Origin: Phytophthora colocasiae
Taxonomy: Eukaryota > Oomycota > Peronosporomycetes > Peronosporales > Peronosporaceae
DNA length: 64,000 bases
Direction of reading: 5' to 3'
NCBI GenBank assembly: GCA_018806915.1
Contig: JAGKQI010000105.1
Coordinates: 1,240,001 to 1,304,000, forward strand
The notes beneath the pieces are model-generated. The model worked only from the letters and a program-made list of their open reading frames with translations. It had not been told where the DNA came from and did no database searches. This document shows, piece after piece, positions 1-11,372 of the stretch (position 1 is the stretch's first letter; each line of letters begins with the position of its first letter). The position numbers and the translations under genes are program-made.

Positions 1-454
1 CAGGCGCACATTTGCTTTCTTCTGTCGCTCAGATCGTCTCAACCCACGCAATCTCTTTGAGCTTCGCCGTAGTTGATTGTCTGCAGATTTGTTGTTACCA
101 CGTCTTTGACTCCATGGACGAAGTCGATCAGCTGTACTGGTAACTCCCACCGAGTCTGCACCCACAGCTCCCACCGAAGTCGCACCACTGCTTCGTTCAT
201 GGCCACTTGCATTTTCTCCCACCAAATCTGCAACAACACGATCATCTTGGCATTCTTGCCGAGGCCGTTAATTCTCAAATTGCACATGAGTACCAGCGAC
301 ATCATTCATAGCCGCACGAACTGAATCCACCGCACCAGCCCGTACTGACTGCTCTCCAATATACTCCACAGAAAGAGGATCAACTGGTATTTGAGAATAG
401 TAACTTTGTCTGCCCTTTAGCAACGCATTGACATACGTTTGTTCGACCGTCACA

Positions 455-620
455 TCCTCACGGAACTTGACGTCGCGGGCTTCACCATTTTTCCAGTTCG
501 CAAAAGTCGATACCCATGTCCTGTTTTCGGAAGACCCAGAAAAAACGCTGGTTCAGCTTTCGCCGATAGCTTGTTCTTTCGAGTTTTCTTCGGTACAAAC
601 ACGTACGCCACACAGCCACA
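455..620 (-). pseudogene. Copia pol fragment, segment after integrase
   Basis: A minus-strand reading without an initiating ATG gives CGCVAYVFVPKKTRKNKLS and then AEPAFFLGLPKTGHGYRLL. This fits the copia segment between integrase and reverse transcriptase (FGCxAYVHxPxxxRxKLxxKxxxxxFLGY). Borders are approximate. Confidence 0.55.
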
Positions 621-730
621 GACCTTCAGTCCTTCAATATTCGGCTTCGATCCTGTTGGGCGTCAAACCTTTCAAGGCTTTTGTGGGATTCAGATTATCC
701 AGAGGGACCGACTGGCACGTGCTAACAAGA

Positions 731-1009
731 TCAGACAGATGAGTGCCACTCGACCACATACGGTAACACTTCAGGCCACAATACACTCGGTAAGTTAGCT
801 GCATGCATGACCGCACGCATCTTGTTTACTAGCACGCCGTTCATCTTCTCCACCAGACAGTTCTCCTCGGGCGTGTACGAATGGGTGGGGATGAACACAT
901 TTCCCTTTGACTTCAGGAATTCCTTCAGTTCAAAATTAACATCACCATCGTTAGTAAACTTCTTAATCGGCTTGCCTTGAGCAAGAAGCTCTGCAATGAG
1001 TTGCTGCAC
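731..1009 (-). pseudogene. Copia integrase core fragment
   Basis: The 92-residue frame contains NDGDVNFELKEFLKSKG and HSYTPEENCLVEKMNG followed by LWPEVLPYVVEW. Those are degenerate forms of the copia integrase second Asp (usually SDNGGEF) and catalytic Glu motif (usually TPQQNGVAER), then the LWxEA segment. The Asn-Gly-Gly has drifted. It is separated by a frame shift from the upstream fragment at 1052-1858. Confidence 0.65.
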
Positions 1010-1051
1010 GTTCCCTGACGCTTCACTCTTCTTGCCAAGAATGTAACACCA

Positions 1052-1858
1052 TTAGTATCGGGATCCCTCGTCGTGAATTAGTTGAAAGTACCGGGATTCA
1101 CCAATGCCAGGCAGGTAAGCTCCCATATGGCACACGTCGGACGTCAGTCGCTCAAAGCTAACTTTGGTTCGCTTGTCCGTCGCATTCCCGTACGACTTGC
1201 GCTTTTGCTTCGCAGACATACAGCTCAGGCACTTAAGCTTCGTTTTCAGTTGCTCTTCCGAAATATCCATGACCACACGTCGCTCGTTGGCATCCAGTTG
1301 CGGTACCCTTGCTTCTGGTGTACGCTCGCGTTGTAGTGTACACACCCGATCGTACATCTTCCTTAGAGCCTCTCCCAACTCTTGGAGGTCCATTTCGCCG
1401 GCGTTATCGAGATCACTAGAAGTTCGTGCTGCTGCCACAGCTCCTCGTCCCCGTGGTTCCATTCCTCCCGCTCGCTGGGTTTCCTCCGCTGGTGCCGGTC
1501 GATCTTCTCCCTCGACAACTGCTGCTGGATCTTCATCTCCAAGCGGCTCTCCACCAACAGTCGTATCTTCGTTAGTGTCGGTCGCCGTGTGACTATTCGT
1601 CGTAGGAAGGGAGGGTGTGGGTGACGCCTTCTCCTCGTTGTCGTCCGGTTCACGGTTATCTTCGCTCGCGTCGTTGTCCTCGGTCTTCTTCTCGGCGCTA
1701 CGTCGGACTCGTGTACTCCGTGCTCTCGAAGCTCTTCTCTCTTTTGTTACCGTTAGTGCCGTTCTCGTACTCGTCATTTGTCTCGTCATTCGTCGAAGTT
1801 GCCCCTGTATGACCACCATGTAGCGTTTGCCTTTTATCTTGCCCGGCACGTTGAGCAA
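1052..1858 (-). pseudogene. Copia pol fragment: acidic linker plus start of integrase
   Basis: This 268-codon open frame ends with a Cys-x-x-Cys pair (CLSCMSAKQKRKSYG) followed by FERLTSDVCHMG, which matches the zinc-binding region and first catalytic Asp area of copia integrases, where the element normally reads HxxxC-xx-C then a D in an LHSDxCGP-like context. The first half is a low-complexity, charged stretch. The frame then breaks before the rest of the integrase at 731-1009. It belongs to the copia relic and is not a host gene. Confidence 0.6.
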
Positions 1859-1937
1859 GTCGTATTGCTCCTGGCTTCTGCGTCCCGTTCACTTCGTATA
1901 GATTTAACTTTAACACCTTCTGGCCGACAGCAACCAC

Positions 1938-3738
1938 TTGTTGCTGCGCCGGGCCCGTAGCTTCGTGCTGCGACCCTATTTATTGAATAGACACTACTCT
2001 TAATGCCTACTTTCGTTCGTTTCGTTCGTTCGTCTCACACACTGCCAAACCTTCGTCCGTCAGCTCCTCACAGTTCGTCCTGAGCCCGCCGACACCGTTG
2101 AGACCCTCCAGGTGACGTGAAGTCGCTTACACAGCAGTCGGAGTACTCACCGAAGCACTTCCAGTCGCCGCCGCCTTCCAAGTCGTCGCCCAGTCCCGTT
2201 CGCTGCCCGCCCAGTTCTCACCGCTCGTCACCGCCGTTTGAAGCCTTGTGCTTCCCTCAGTCGTTCGTTTCGTTGCGAGCCTTCCAGCTCCCGTTTCTCA
2301 ATTCGCCCTTCCAGTGCAAATTTCGAAGTGAGCCCTTTGGCTCTTCCTTCATCGGCCGGTTCCCCGTTCTTCAAGGTCTCCGGTATCCCACTCTCACTGT
2401 ATCCAGCAGCTCGCAGCTGGCTCGACCCCTCATCGCACCACTGCTCCGCCACCTCGTCGTGCACTTCCGTGCTCCCGTACACGTACTCGTAGAAGGCGGC
2501 CACACTCATTGGCTTGCGCTTCTGTCGTTCGCCATCCTTGGGACCGCCAGCACTTCTCCCACTCGTGCTGCAGCTCTTCCAGTCCATCGTGTCCAACTCA
2601 CGGACGTGCTTCAAGCGTCCACATCGTTCATCCTTCAAGCGTCCACATCGTCCGTCTGTCAGCATTGCGTCCGTTGGGCATGACATCCTGTTACACATGG
2701 AATCGCTGTGGCATGCAGTTCACGGTTGAGCTTGGCCCGGAGCTAGAAACACCGTCACGGTTGAGGTTCACAATGCTACCAGGGTGGTCTCCGACCGTAG
2801 GTGGCTCGAAAACGCAACGCAGAGCGCATACGACGTCGTGGATAAGACGGAGACTCTTCTCAGTAAACGTAAACGTCTCCCGCGTCCAGTCTCCGTCACA
2901 ATATGCCAGAAGAATCCCAGCTCGGTCAGTTTCACAGGATCATACATTCTGCTTCATGCCGAAAAATGAAATCCAACACACCACCTGCATGGTAGATGGC
3001 ATTGGGAGACCCGACTGCAGCACGCAGATGTTTGGTTATGAGTATGACTTGCGTTTACTGTTCTCTATGGCAGACACATGCAGGCGACGGACCCGGAGAC
3101 GATGAAGATACATATAGCGGGCTTGTGCCATGATGCGCCACGGCGCGTGGCGATAGCGGTCAGGGATTACTTCCGGGGAGAGCGTCTACTTGTCGAAGCA
3201 GGACAGGAGAATACACTCACTCGTGGACCCGAGCAAACGTATCTCAGACTCGAGTTCGCACTCATGGCTACGACGACCATTCTCCCCCACTTGGTCACTC
3301 TCAAAGACCGATATTTTATTAGCACTGAGGCTCCAAACGTGGCTAGCCCCCGTTATTAACCCTGTCTACAGAGTGTACAGAGGTCCTTTTGTTTCAGGCG
3401 TGTTGTGTGAGAGACCACCGCAAGGAACACCAGGGGTGTACCTCCTTCTGCTTTCACCCATGATCGGTACAGTGGCCCATTCTTTATGATGAAATACGGC
3501 CGTGACTCCCAGTACAGTGCACAGTGTACAATCTCTACGTGACGTTTGCTGGCACGGGGCTGTAGGGCGACTTTGTGCATAACGTCAATAACCCCGTCCT
3601 GCACGAGCCGACTTTTATATCCTCTTCACCATACATGACGTTCAAGTTGAACGTTGAACGGTTCACGTGCCCTACGAACAACAGTAAGGACGTCGTTCGG
3701 TTCGCCGCTCTTGGTCCTGCGCTGCGATTCGAAGACTG
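1938..3738. other. Stretch without a supportable gene
   Basis: Open frames exist on both strands here (for example 2228-2698 minus and 2117-2683 plus), but none shows a recognisable domain, and splice-linked continuation was not found. A short run of GTTCGTTTC-type repeats lies near 2010-2035. The 2228-2698 minus frame could be a copia gag remnant given its position upstream of the pol fragments, but I see no zinc knuckle, so this is only a guess. Confidence 0.4.
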
Positions 3739-3885
3739 ATGAAGAAGACGCTCGTGGAGAAGTACGGCGACAACCTGGTGCAGATCTTGAGTGGCGATTT
3801 GAGCGGAGGCTTGAAGAAGGTGTTCCTGATCGCAATGCGCGGTGAGGTGGCGGATTTCGCTGCGTTTGTCCATACGAGCTGGTGA
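3739..3885 (+). pseudogene. Possible annexin-repeat fragment
   Basis: A 48-codon frame contains VEKYGDNLVQILSGDLSGG followed by LKKVFLIAMRG. Its layout resembles the second half of an annexin repeat (YxxxYGxxLxxxLxxDLSGxFxxxL). In an overlapping frame just upstream, the bases also read KTDEED, close to the annexin GTDE motif, which would imply a frame shift. There are no flanking repeats, so if the match is real this is a scrap of a gene. Confidence is low. Confidence 0.25.
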
Positions 3886-4078
3886 AGGCGTGGGCAGCTT
3901 CAACAGCTCGTACGTGACAAAAAACTTTGTCATGGAAGAGAAGTACGACACATCAACGGGAGTGATGCCGCTGAAGTGATGGAGGTTCCCTGCAACGCCG
4001 ATTCAATGCAATGGAGACACGTCAGTTTATGTTTGTCGCCAATGCTTTGTGGTATGTGACTGTTCAAGATTCGCCTGT

Positions 4079-7000
4079 ATGCCGCCGCCCACCGATGTCT
4101 TCCCAGCGCTCTTCAGTACTCTGCGCGATCGTCTTGCCACTGCGTCCAGCGGCAGCCAGCCAGACCTGTCAACGCCACTTGCCGGTGCAGTCCAAACCGC
4201 GTCCGATACGCTGTTGGCGTCGCTTTCGTCTTCCGATCTACATATTCAACGCTGCATGTTGCAGGAAATTCGGCACGATGCCTGCGCCAACAGACTGCAG
4301 TTACTGAGGAAGACACGTCTAAGGGTGAGAAAAGCGCGAGGGGCTAACACGAGACGAAAGCAGCAACTGCAGGCGGTGGTTGCGGCAGAATCCGACACGG
4401 CGTTGCAGGATGCCTTGGCGCACGACCGAAAATTCCAATTCTTTATGACGGAGACCCACCACAAGGCAGCGGTCAGACTGCAGGTTAGAGAACATTTTTC
4501 GGTCTGTTGTTGGTGTTAGTCTAACCGAAGGTCTGCGGATAGACGCTATTCTTTGAGTGCGTTGCAGAGATGAAGAAGGCACTCGTTCGAATGCAGGACG
4601 TGGCTACAAGCACCACAGAGGAGTCTGAAAGTATGGTAAATTGTCGGTCCTCGAGTGCTTCTAGTTGCTGCGACTCAATCGACTTCTGACCTGCTTGCTG
4701 TGTATTTGCTTCTGTAGATCGACGACCTACGACAACGCTACGAGTGGCAGTTGTTTCTAACTCGGTTACAGCAGGATTGCGGTGGATGCATCGATGTTTC
4801 ACTACTCTATCCGAGATCCCCTCGCAACAGAAGTAGTATCGATAATAACCTTTTCCACTTGCCACTGCAGTCAAACAACAGCAAGCTTTCGGTGAAAGCT
4901 GGTTTTCAAAGGATTTTTCAAGAGCATGGCCCCGTGATGGATAATGGAGATATGTTGATGGTTCGATCCGTCACATCACTGCGTCGAGCTCGTCGGGCAC
5001 CAGAAAAATCCAACCGATTAGCTCCTTCCCTACATTTTAAAACTTCTGCGGGTGAACTGTGGTCCGAACTACTCGAAGACATGATGTGCCAAGAAAGCCC
5101 CATAAAGCCTAGACCATCTTCGTCGTTGTCATCTACACGTCGAATACGTCGACTTCCGCTGTCTAAAGGTGCCCCCACTATGGAGTCAATTTATCGTACT
5201 AGTGGCGGAGTTTGTTCAAAAATTCGACAGCTAGCTACCGAAACTACGGTGCAGTTTCCCGGTACAGCTTGCGATGTTCCGTTGAGCTCCGTATACATTC
5301 AGTGGATGATACCAGCAGAGGTTTTGGATCGAGCTCCTAATGATGAACCGCGACATGCGAGCATTGCGGACTACAATATTTATTTTGACATTGCAGAATA
5401 CTTTGCGACCATTATGCAAAATTACGCTACGAGCGCTGCTTTGGATGAAACATCGGCAACGTTTCCAATAGACCACGCAGCGTTGGCCTCTGCTAGGCGT
5501 TCTCTTCGAGAGATAAGCACGATCTTCGAGCGTACATGCGAACAAAAGGAGAGCCATTCAGCTGATACGATTTTCGCCTCTCACAGTAAAATCCCAAACC
5601 CATCGGAGCATGGTGATCCTCAAGATCCCGGTGTATTTGCTCGTGCGTCGGTGCTCCAACTGATACAGACGTGCTATTATTCCAAGAGTTTTCTTCCACT
5701 AATGCAAGGAGAAGACTTGGACATCCTGAGAAAACTGTACGAACGTAAGTCGTTGTATGGCCTCCGTCACCCTTCGCTCATCGGTTTACGTGTTGTGTGA
5801 TGTTTTACAAACAGGTACCCCAGTGGATTGTTTGGCGAAGGATGCATTTCAACTCTTTATGTTCCTGTTGTCTCTGGTCTCAGAGAGCAACGGGAGGCTA
5901 ACAAGATTATCATGCTCCCATTGACTGACGAAGCAATCCACGAGCTCCTTTTGGTATACGTCGCTCGCGGAAAACGGGATATGGACTCCAGTGTACAACC
6001 CAACCAGTGGCTGACAAGCCTGGCATTTTCGGATGCACTAAACACGTTACTTCCTTGTGGATACAACCAACGCGTTGATTCTCGCTTCTGCGTTATCAAG
6101 AACCCTCGAGAACTATGGAAACTGAGCAAAAAGGCAGGGGGGTTAGATCTCTCAGAGGATTTCAAGAGTTTTACAGACGCAGATGCTGTTTTTGCTGGGG
6201 TAAGTGCACGAACCTGACTGAAAAAAAATCTGCATTCAAGACTAATTTTCTCTATTACAGTGTGCTGTTTCGTCTACTCAGGCTGGAAGGTTTGATGAAA
6301 ACCCCAAGCCACACTCAGTACTCGAAACACTTGGATCGACCTGCAGATGGCGCTCTTGTCTTACCCACTACGAATTTAAAGGCTTCAACAATGACCTCAA
6401 CCTTTGTCGCTGGCATGCATCAATTCAGGTAAGCCCCATTGAATTGTCTTCATCGCATTGTCTTCAGCTTGGATTGTCTAACCAATGCTATTAATCGACA
6501 GCACTTTCTTGGAATCGACGAGTCGATGCAATACACACCAAACGAAACTCGTGTGAAAGAATCGTTACTCATCGTGGAAAGCGACTCACTTGTCGAAAAA
6601 GCCAAGCGCGTCATCCAAACATCCAGCTCACTTTTAGAGGTAGTACTTCTCAGGATGTATTTTATAGCAGCTTCTTTTGCTGACTAACTACCACTTGAGT
6701 ACAGGAACTATCGTCCGGACAGTTGCCGCACTCTATCAAGGCATTTTATGACCACGTCACCGGTGCTGCATCCAACCGTGTGTATCAAGCAGAGCTCCTG
6801 GGAACGACAACATTAACAGAAGTCACCAATGGAAGCACCTCCATACGTGATCTTGAGCAAGTTTACAATGAGCTTCAGCGCTTGGTTGATATTTCGGAAG
6901 AGATCCTGGGTACTGAGAACCGCGCGACACGAGAGTTCCGGCAGCTTCTCCAACTGAGTACGTGCGCAGCTTTGACACACCGTGCCAGTTTTCATCATTA

Positions 7001-7585
7001 ACTTTAAATCTCCTTGACACAGCGGTGTATCCTGGTGTTGAAGATTCATTCGCTCAGCAAGGATTTTTCGACATCGAGGAGGTATGTATAGTACTGCAGT
7101 GTGACGATCATATACTGGTGAGCCTGACGATCATCTTGCACCAGCTTCAGAGTGATATCCGCACACAAGATCCCGAGTTGCTCCTGCGATTGAGCGAGCA
7201 GAAGCTGCAGATCCTTATTCGGCGGCGAAAAGATGAAGAAACGCAAGTCATACGAAGACTGGGGCCATCCGCATCTGTACCGACTGTGGGCTGTCACTCA
7301 TCGCTAGAGCAGGTACGATGGAGCGATTCGGACCTGGGGATATCGTCTGTTGAAGATGTCATTCACGTTATTCGCAAGGGTCGACAGTCCCTGACGCGCC
7401 AGCAACGCCAAGAAACCCAGAACCCGGGATTGCGTCACGGATCCAAGCGTAATGCTCAGCTATCCCACAGCCTCGATCGTTCCGACTTGGCTTACCGAGT
7501 GAGTCCTTATGATTCCAAAGTGGCGTTGGCTACGAAATACCGCGTGAATGGCGGAGTCAGTAACAAGAAGACGACTCGAAAATAA
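4079..7585 (+). CDS. Large multi-exon protein of unknown function
   Basis: I do not recognise this protein. Proposed exons: 4079-4483, 4570-4635, 4718-5744, about 5841-6199, 6261-6428, 6502-6639, 6705-6957, 7023-7081, 7145-7585. All introns are GT-AG and 60-100 bases; the phases of exons 5-9 agree exactly. The start is the first ATG (MPPPTDVF). The N-terminal third is helical and Arg/Ala-rich; no signal peptide or membrane segment is visible; the C-terminus is basic (GGVSNKKTTRK). One problem spot: using the best acceptor, 5814, the frame reads a plausible helix (AFQLFMFLLSLVSESNG) then stops near 5926, while the downstream frame is unmistakably open. Either a weaker acceptor (5840) is used or there is a one-base shift near 5905. 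An Oomycete-wide conserved protein is likely but not shown. Confidence 0.6.
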
Positions 7586-7728
7586 CAGAATGATGTGAAC
7601 ATGTCCAGCACAAAGTTCAAATGACAAACACTCATCAACTTCAACTTACACAGTGATAGTCCTTCAAGGTGCTGGGGAATGATATTCTGGTTGTGAAGCT
7701 GCAGCAAAACTTAACTGCAATAGGTGAA

Positions 7729-9464
7729 TTAGGTGGCTGTCACGCGCTGCAGCATGGCTTGGTGTCTGCGAGGTGAAAGCATATCTTCAGCATGCATGGT
7801 GTAGGTGTTGGGGACTGTGAACTTGTGAGGACTTGGCGTTTGTAGCTCAATGCGGTCAAAACGGAACGTCGCCGAGACCGAAGGCACCAAGGGGAAGCAA
7901 AACTGCACCGGAAACCCGTCGGTAAGGGCCTTTACATATACAGATCAGCAAATACAGTTTTGTGTTAGCATACTAACACCATCCACGTTGTACTGTGATT
8001 TTCGGTACCGTACCGCCGAAAAAAAATCCTGTACAGTCTCGAATGCACTGGTAGTTTTCGATAGCACTTCAATTACGGGGAGAAACTCGGACACCTGCAG
8101 TACCAGACGCCATTATCAACATCAATGTCTCCACAAACAGGCGCTGAGTGGCAAGTAAACTTACGCTCAGAGGGAACTGGTCGCTCGTGTAGGCGGTAGC
8201 TGGGAACGACTTGGTAATTTTGCGGCAGGAAGGCTGTATTTGCACCATGATGCAACGCCGAGGTCGCATAGCACGTAATGCAGCGGGCAAGCACTCGATA
8301 GATACTCCAAACCAGTCTTCGAACTTCATTTCTTCCTCTTTGACAAGTTTTGTCTGTGCGCTCCACTCATCATTTCCAGTGGCGTCTTGACTCTTGTCTT
8401 CTGCAGGACAAATTGCAAACCGTAGCGTTTTCGATCTGAATCAGGAGAGCCCAAAACATTAGAACTCCAGCCGGAGCATCATCCATTTATGTCATAAAGC
8501 GTACCGAATCACCGAGAATGAGTTGTCCCACGTGAAAGCAAGTGTTCCCGAGCTAGTTGCCTTGAAGGAGCCCGTCTGCTCCTGCAAATGGGCCTGAGTA
8601 CGATGCATAGGAACAACATCTTCCCATTCCTCACCATTGTTTTCTTGGAGAAAGCGCAGGCCAAAGCTGATGTCGCGCTTTTCAGTCGAGAATTTCCACG
8701 TCAAAGCTTCGTCATTCACCAGTTCCAGAGACACAACATGCTTCGACTTCGGTTCGACCACGACCTCAGTATAGTGATCTGCAATTGCAGTTGCTTCAGT
8801 CAACAAGGATACGGCATCACACACGATACACTGCATATTCACACAATAGTCAGATTTTTGTCAGGTAAATGCAGCTAAGTAGTAAGTAGGACTCTGTACC
8901 TGATCGCCTGCTGATTTAGGTGGCGGGTGCTTCGGGTTGTGGGGCTGACGGTAGCGAAGAGAAGCCTCAACACCGGTCATATCAACGACGCGAGTATTCT
9001 TCCAACAACCAATATCTTGCAGCATTGGAGTCGATGAAAACCACGCACACTTCTTCTCAAATGTAACATTCGAGGCATCAAAGGCAGTGGTGACGATCGA
9101 CGTGGTCATGAGGAAGTGCACCATCTGATCTAGATCCGTCTCCGCCAGTTCGCTGTCTAGCTTGAGCAGATCAGTGCAGGTCTTGGCTTCGTTGTCAAGA
9201 CAAAGAAACTTCTTTTCCGAGCCTAGCAGGAGGAATGAGAGATTTCCTCGATTCCACTTACCATTCTCGAAACCCACCAAGGAAACGTCGAAGCGAATAT
9301 CCTGATCTGCCTTCCAGATCTTTACTGTGTCTGACGGAAGCCAGCGAGATACTCCCGGGATCCAGGTGGAAACATCCACGAGTATTTCGCAGTAAAAATT
9401 GGGGACTTCGGCCAATCGAGGGCAAATGTCATCGATTTTCTTCTGAAGGAGAGCCGGCGCCTGC
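7729..9464 (-). pseudogene. ANKRD13-like GPCR-chaperone/GOLD protein, 3' part (split by Gypsy)
   Basis: Exons on the minus strand: 9464-8900, 8830-8505, 8435-8165, 8094-7978, 7929-7729; all introns are GT-AG with matching phases. The first exon carries the ANKRD13 signature PNFYCEILVDVSTWIPGVSR, then WLPSDTVKIWKA and SLVGFENGKWNRGN, which is the start of the GPCR-chaperone domain. The second exon reads LTWKFSTEKRDISFGLRF ... DNSFSVIR and continues across the splice to SKTLRFAI, a GOLD-type beta domain. The last exons (FPLSVSEFLPVIEVLS and GFPVQFCFPLVPSVSATFRF) match the end of the ANKRD13 domain. Family members act in endosomal and ER-membrane trafficking; the role here is inferred. The coding exon is interrupted at 9464/9465 by the retrotransposon, so this allele should not make the full protein. 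Confidence 0.75.
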
Positions 9465-9974
9465 TGTAACACAGTAGGCGCGCGGGGGCGAGGAAGCGGA
9501 GGCCGGACTTGGACGGCGGAGCGAAGACCCAGGGAGGCGTGACCAGTTGGTGGGCCACTGAGAGGTTGTTGGTAAATTGAAAAGTGAATTGAAATGAGGA
9601 AGGCTCTTACGGTCCTAAGCTAACTGGTGGCTCACAGAGCTCTCTCAAAAATCCAGTAGAATGTATCCTAGAGCCTATCTTTTCCTATCTTCTGATTTGG
9701 CTATCTACCAATGATTTTCCTATAAACTTCCACGTAGCAATGTTGACTTGACTCCTGGGCGTCCCATAATCAAGCTTCGAGAACCTTCTCGAATTTCAGC
9801 CAATGAGACTCTCTCAATGTCTCAGCTGAATGGCGTAAACCACAATGGCATAATACCAGAATCTAGTTTTAGCCAATCACAAAGTGGGTACATGTAGAGA
9901 TATGTAGATTGCACTACAGTGCATCAACTTGCACTTCAATGCCGACGGAGTGCTATCGACAGCATTCCGTCACA
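9465..9974 (-). repeat. Gypsy-1 3' LTR
   Basis: 510 bases, TGTAACACAG at the left end and CCGTCACA at the right end on the plus strand. By reading, it differs from the partner LTR by one substitution (T/C near 9475) and one base of indel in an A run, which indicates a recent insertion. Just outside its right end is the purine tract used as plus-strand primer. Confidence 0.95.
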
Positions 9975-9990
9975 TGACCTCCCTTCGAGA
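9975..9990 (-). other. Polypurine tract of Gypsy-1
   Basis: On the minus strand the bases immediately before the 3' LTR read CGAAGGGAGGTCA, a short purine-rich run in the expected position for second-strand priming. Confidence 0.55.
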
Positions 9991-10029
9991 AAGAGCCTCC
10001 CCCTAGAAAGGATTCTCTCTCTTCTTGGC

Positions 10030-11367
10030 CTTCCAATAGAGGTCGATGAGACCAGGATCTGTTTCAGATTCTCAACAGGTTCCCCATGTGGCCTCCTTCT
10101 TGGTCTCGCCTAACCACCAAACCTTGTACTGCGGCTTCCCCTTGTACTTACGGTGGTTAATCACGGCTTCGACCAGTTGCCCTTCAGTTCCATCGGCTAA
10201 CACAACCTTGTTCACCTTTTGCCTGCGCTTCGGGTCTTTGCGGTACGGCTTCAACAGTGATGTATGGAAAACTGGATGCAACTTCAGGTTCTTCGATAAT
10301 CCCAACTCATACGAGTCTCGAGATACCTTCTTCTGGACCGGGAATGGTCCAATGAACCTCGGAGCTAACTTCTTCGACTGTGCGTACCCCTTATGACGGA
10401 TATCCAAATTCTTCCCATCTAGTAGCACCATGTCGCCAATTTTGAAGTCTTGGACAAGTCTGTTCCTGTCGTAATAATGCTTCATGCGCTCCTGTGCTTC
10501 ACTCATACGGTCTTGCGCGACCTTGAGGAAGGCTTCCTGTCGGAGTAGAAACTCTTTTGCTGCTTTCTCCAACTTCTTAAACTCCGGATCTGCCGCGATA
10601 TCGTCGGGCATATATGGAATATATCCTAGATCCGCTTCAAATGGTGACATGCCAATCGTAGCATGCAATCGCCGATTATAGGCGAACTCTGCCAAATGAA
10701 GAAACTCATCCAATCAGTCTGGGCTGGGTTGATAACACCTCGGAGATAATCTCCGATAAAACGGTTTGTACGTTCCGTTTGTCCATCCGTCTGCGGCCTA
10801 AATGCCGATGACAGGTTATGCTGCGTTCCCATAGCAGTGATAACAGCCTGCCAAAACTTAGACGTAAATTTGGAGTCACGATCAGACACAATCGTCTTCG
10901 AAGGCCATGATCTCTTACATAACTCTTCATGAAAACATTCGCAATATCCTCTGCGCTGTCTGCCGTCTGCGTAGCAATAAACTTTGCACGCTTGGTCAAT
11001 CGATCCACAATGACCATGATGGCATTCAAACCATCCTTGCTGGGAGGTAGAGACACAATGAAATCCATTGAAATGTCGACCCATCTACCTCGTGGTATCT
11101 CCAGCGGTTGAAGTAATCCAGGAGGCTTCACCTGCCTCGCTTTGTTGCGCTGACACATTTCACAAGTGTTCACATAGCGCTGAATATGCTTCATCATCTT
11201 CGGCCAATAGTACTTCTCACGTACTGCGACATAGGTCTTGTAATACCCTGGGTGGCCTGCCGTTACTGCATCGTGGTTCTACAAATGACTCGATTCTTCA
11301 GATCTTCGTCATCGGGAATGTACAATCTAGGACTCTCATCTTCACGCGTCTGATAATACAGCACGCC
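10030..11367 (-). pseudogene. Gypsy-1 integrase and chromodomain (frame-shifted)
   Basis: In order on the minus strand: a zinc-binding HHCC region ending CEMCQRNKAR, catalytic core pieces (MDFIVSLPPSKDGLNAIMVI with the first Asp, IVSDRDSKFTSKFW with the second, RPQTDGQTERTNRF with the Glu), the C-terminal GPF/Y-like module (LAPRFIGPFPVQKKV, HPVFHTSLLKPYRKD), and a C-terminal chromodomain (INHRKYKGKPQYKVWWLGE). The core lies in two frames. In the chromodomain the conserved TWEP is broken by a run of four G where three would keep the frame (near 10083); past it the frame continues as VENLKQIL. Confidence 0.85.
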
Positions 11368-11372
11368 ATGAT

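Larger units (their letters stand above)
1..1937 (-). mobile_element. Ty1/copia retrotransposon relic, truncated by window edge
   Basis: Minus-strand fragments are ordered as in a Ty1/copia pol: a Cys-x-x-Cys region leading into an integrase core (1052-1858, then 731-1009), then the conserved segment after the integrase (about 455-620), then poorly preserved sequence toward position 39 where the copia-type reverse transcriptase would begin. The frames do not join, so the copy is broken. The left part lies outside the window. I did not find a convincing LTR pair, gag or protease; sequence around 1938-2230 may be leader or LTR but has no partner here. Confidence 0.7.

Noticed and set aside
2509..3105. 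198-codon plus-strand frame
   Set aside because: Its composition is typical of random frames (many Ser/Arg/Cys) and there is no conserved motif.
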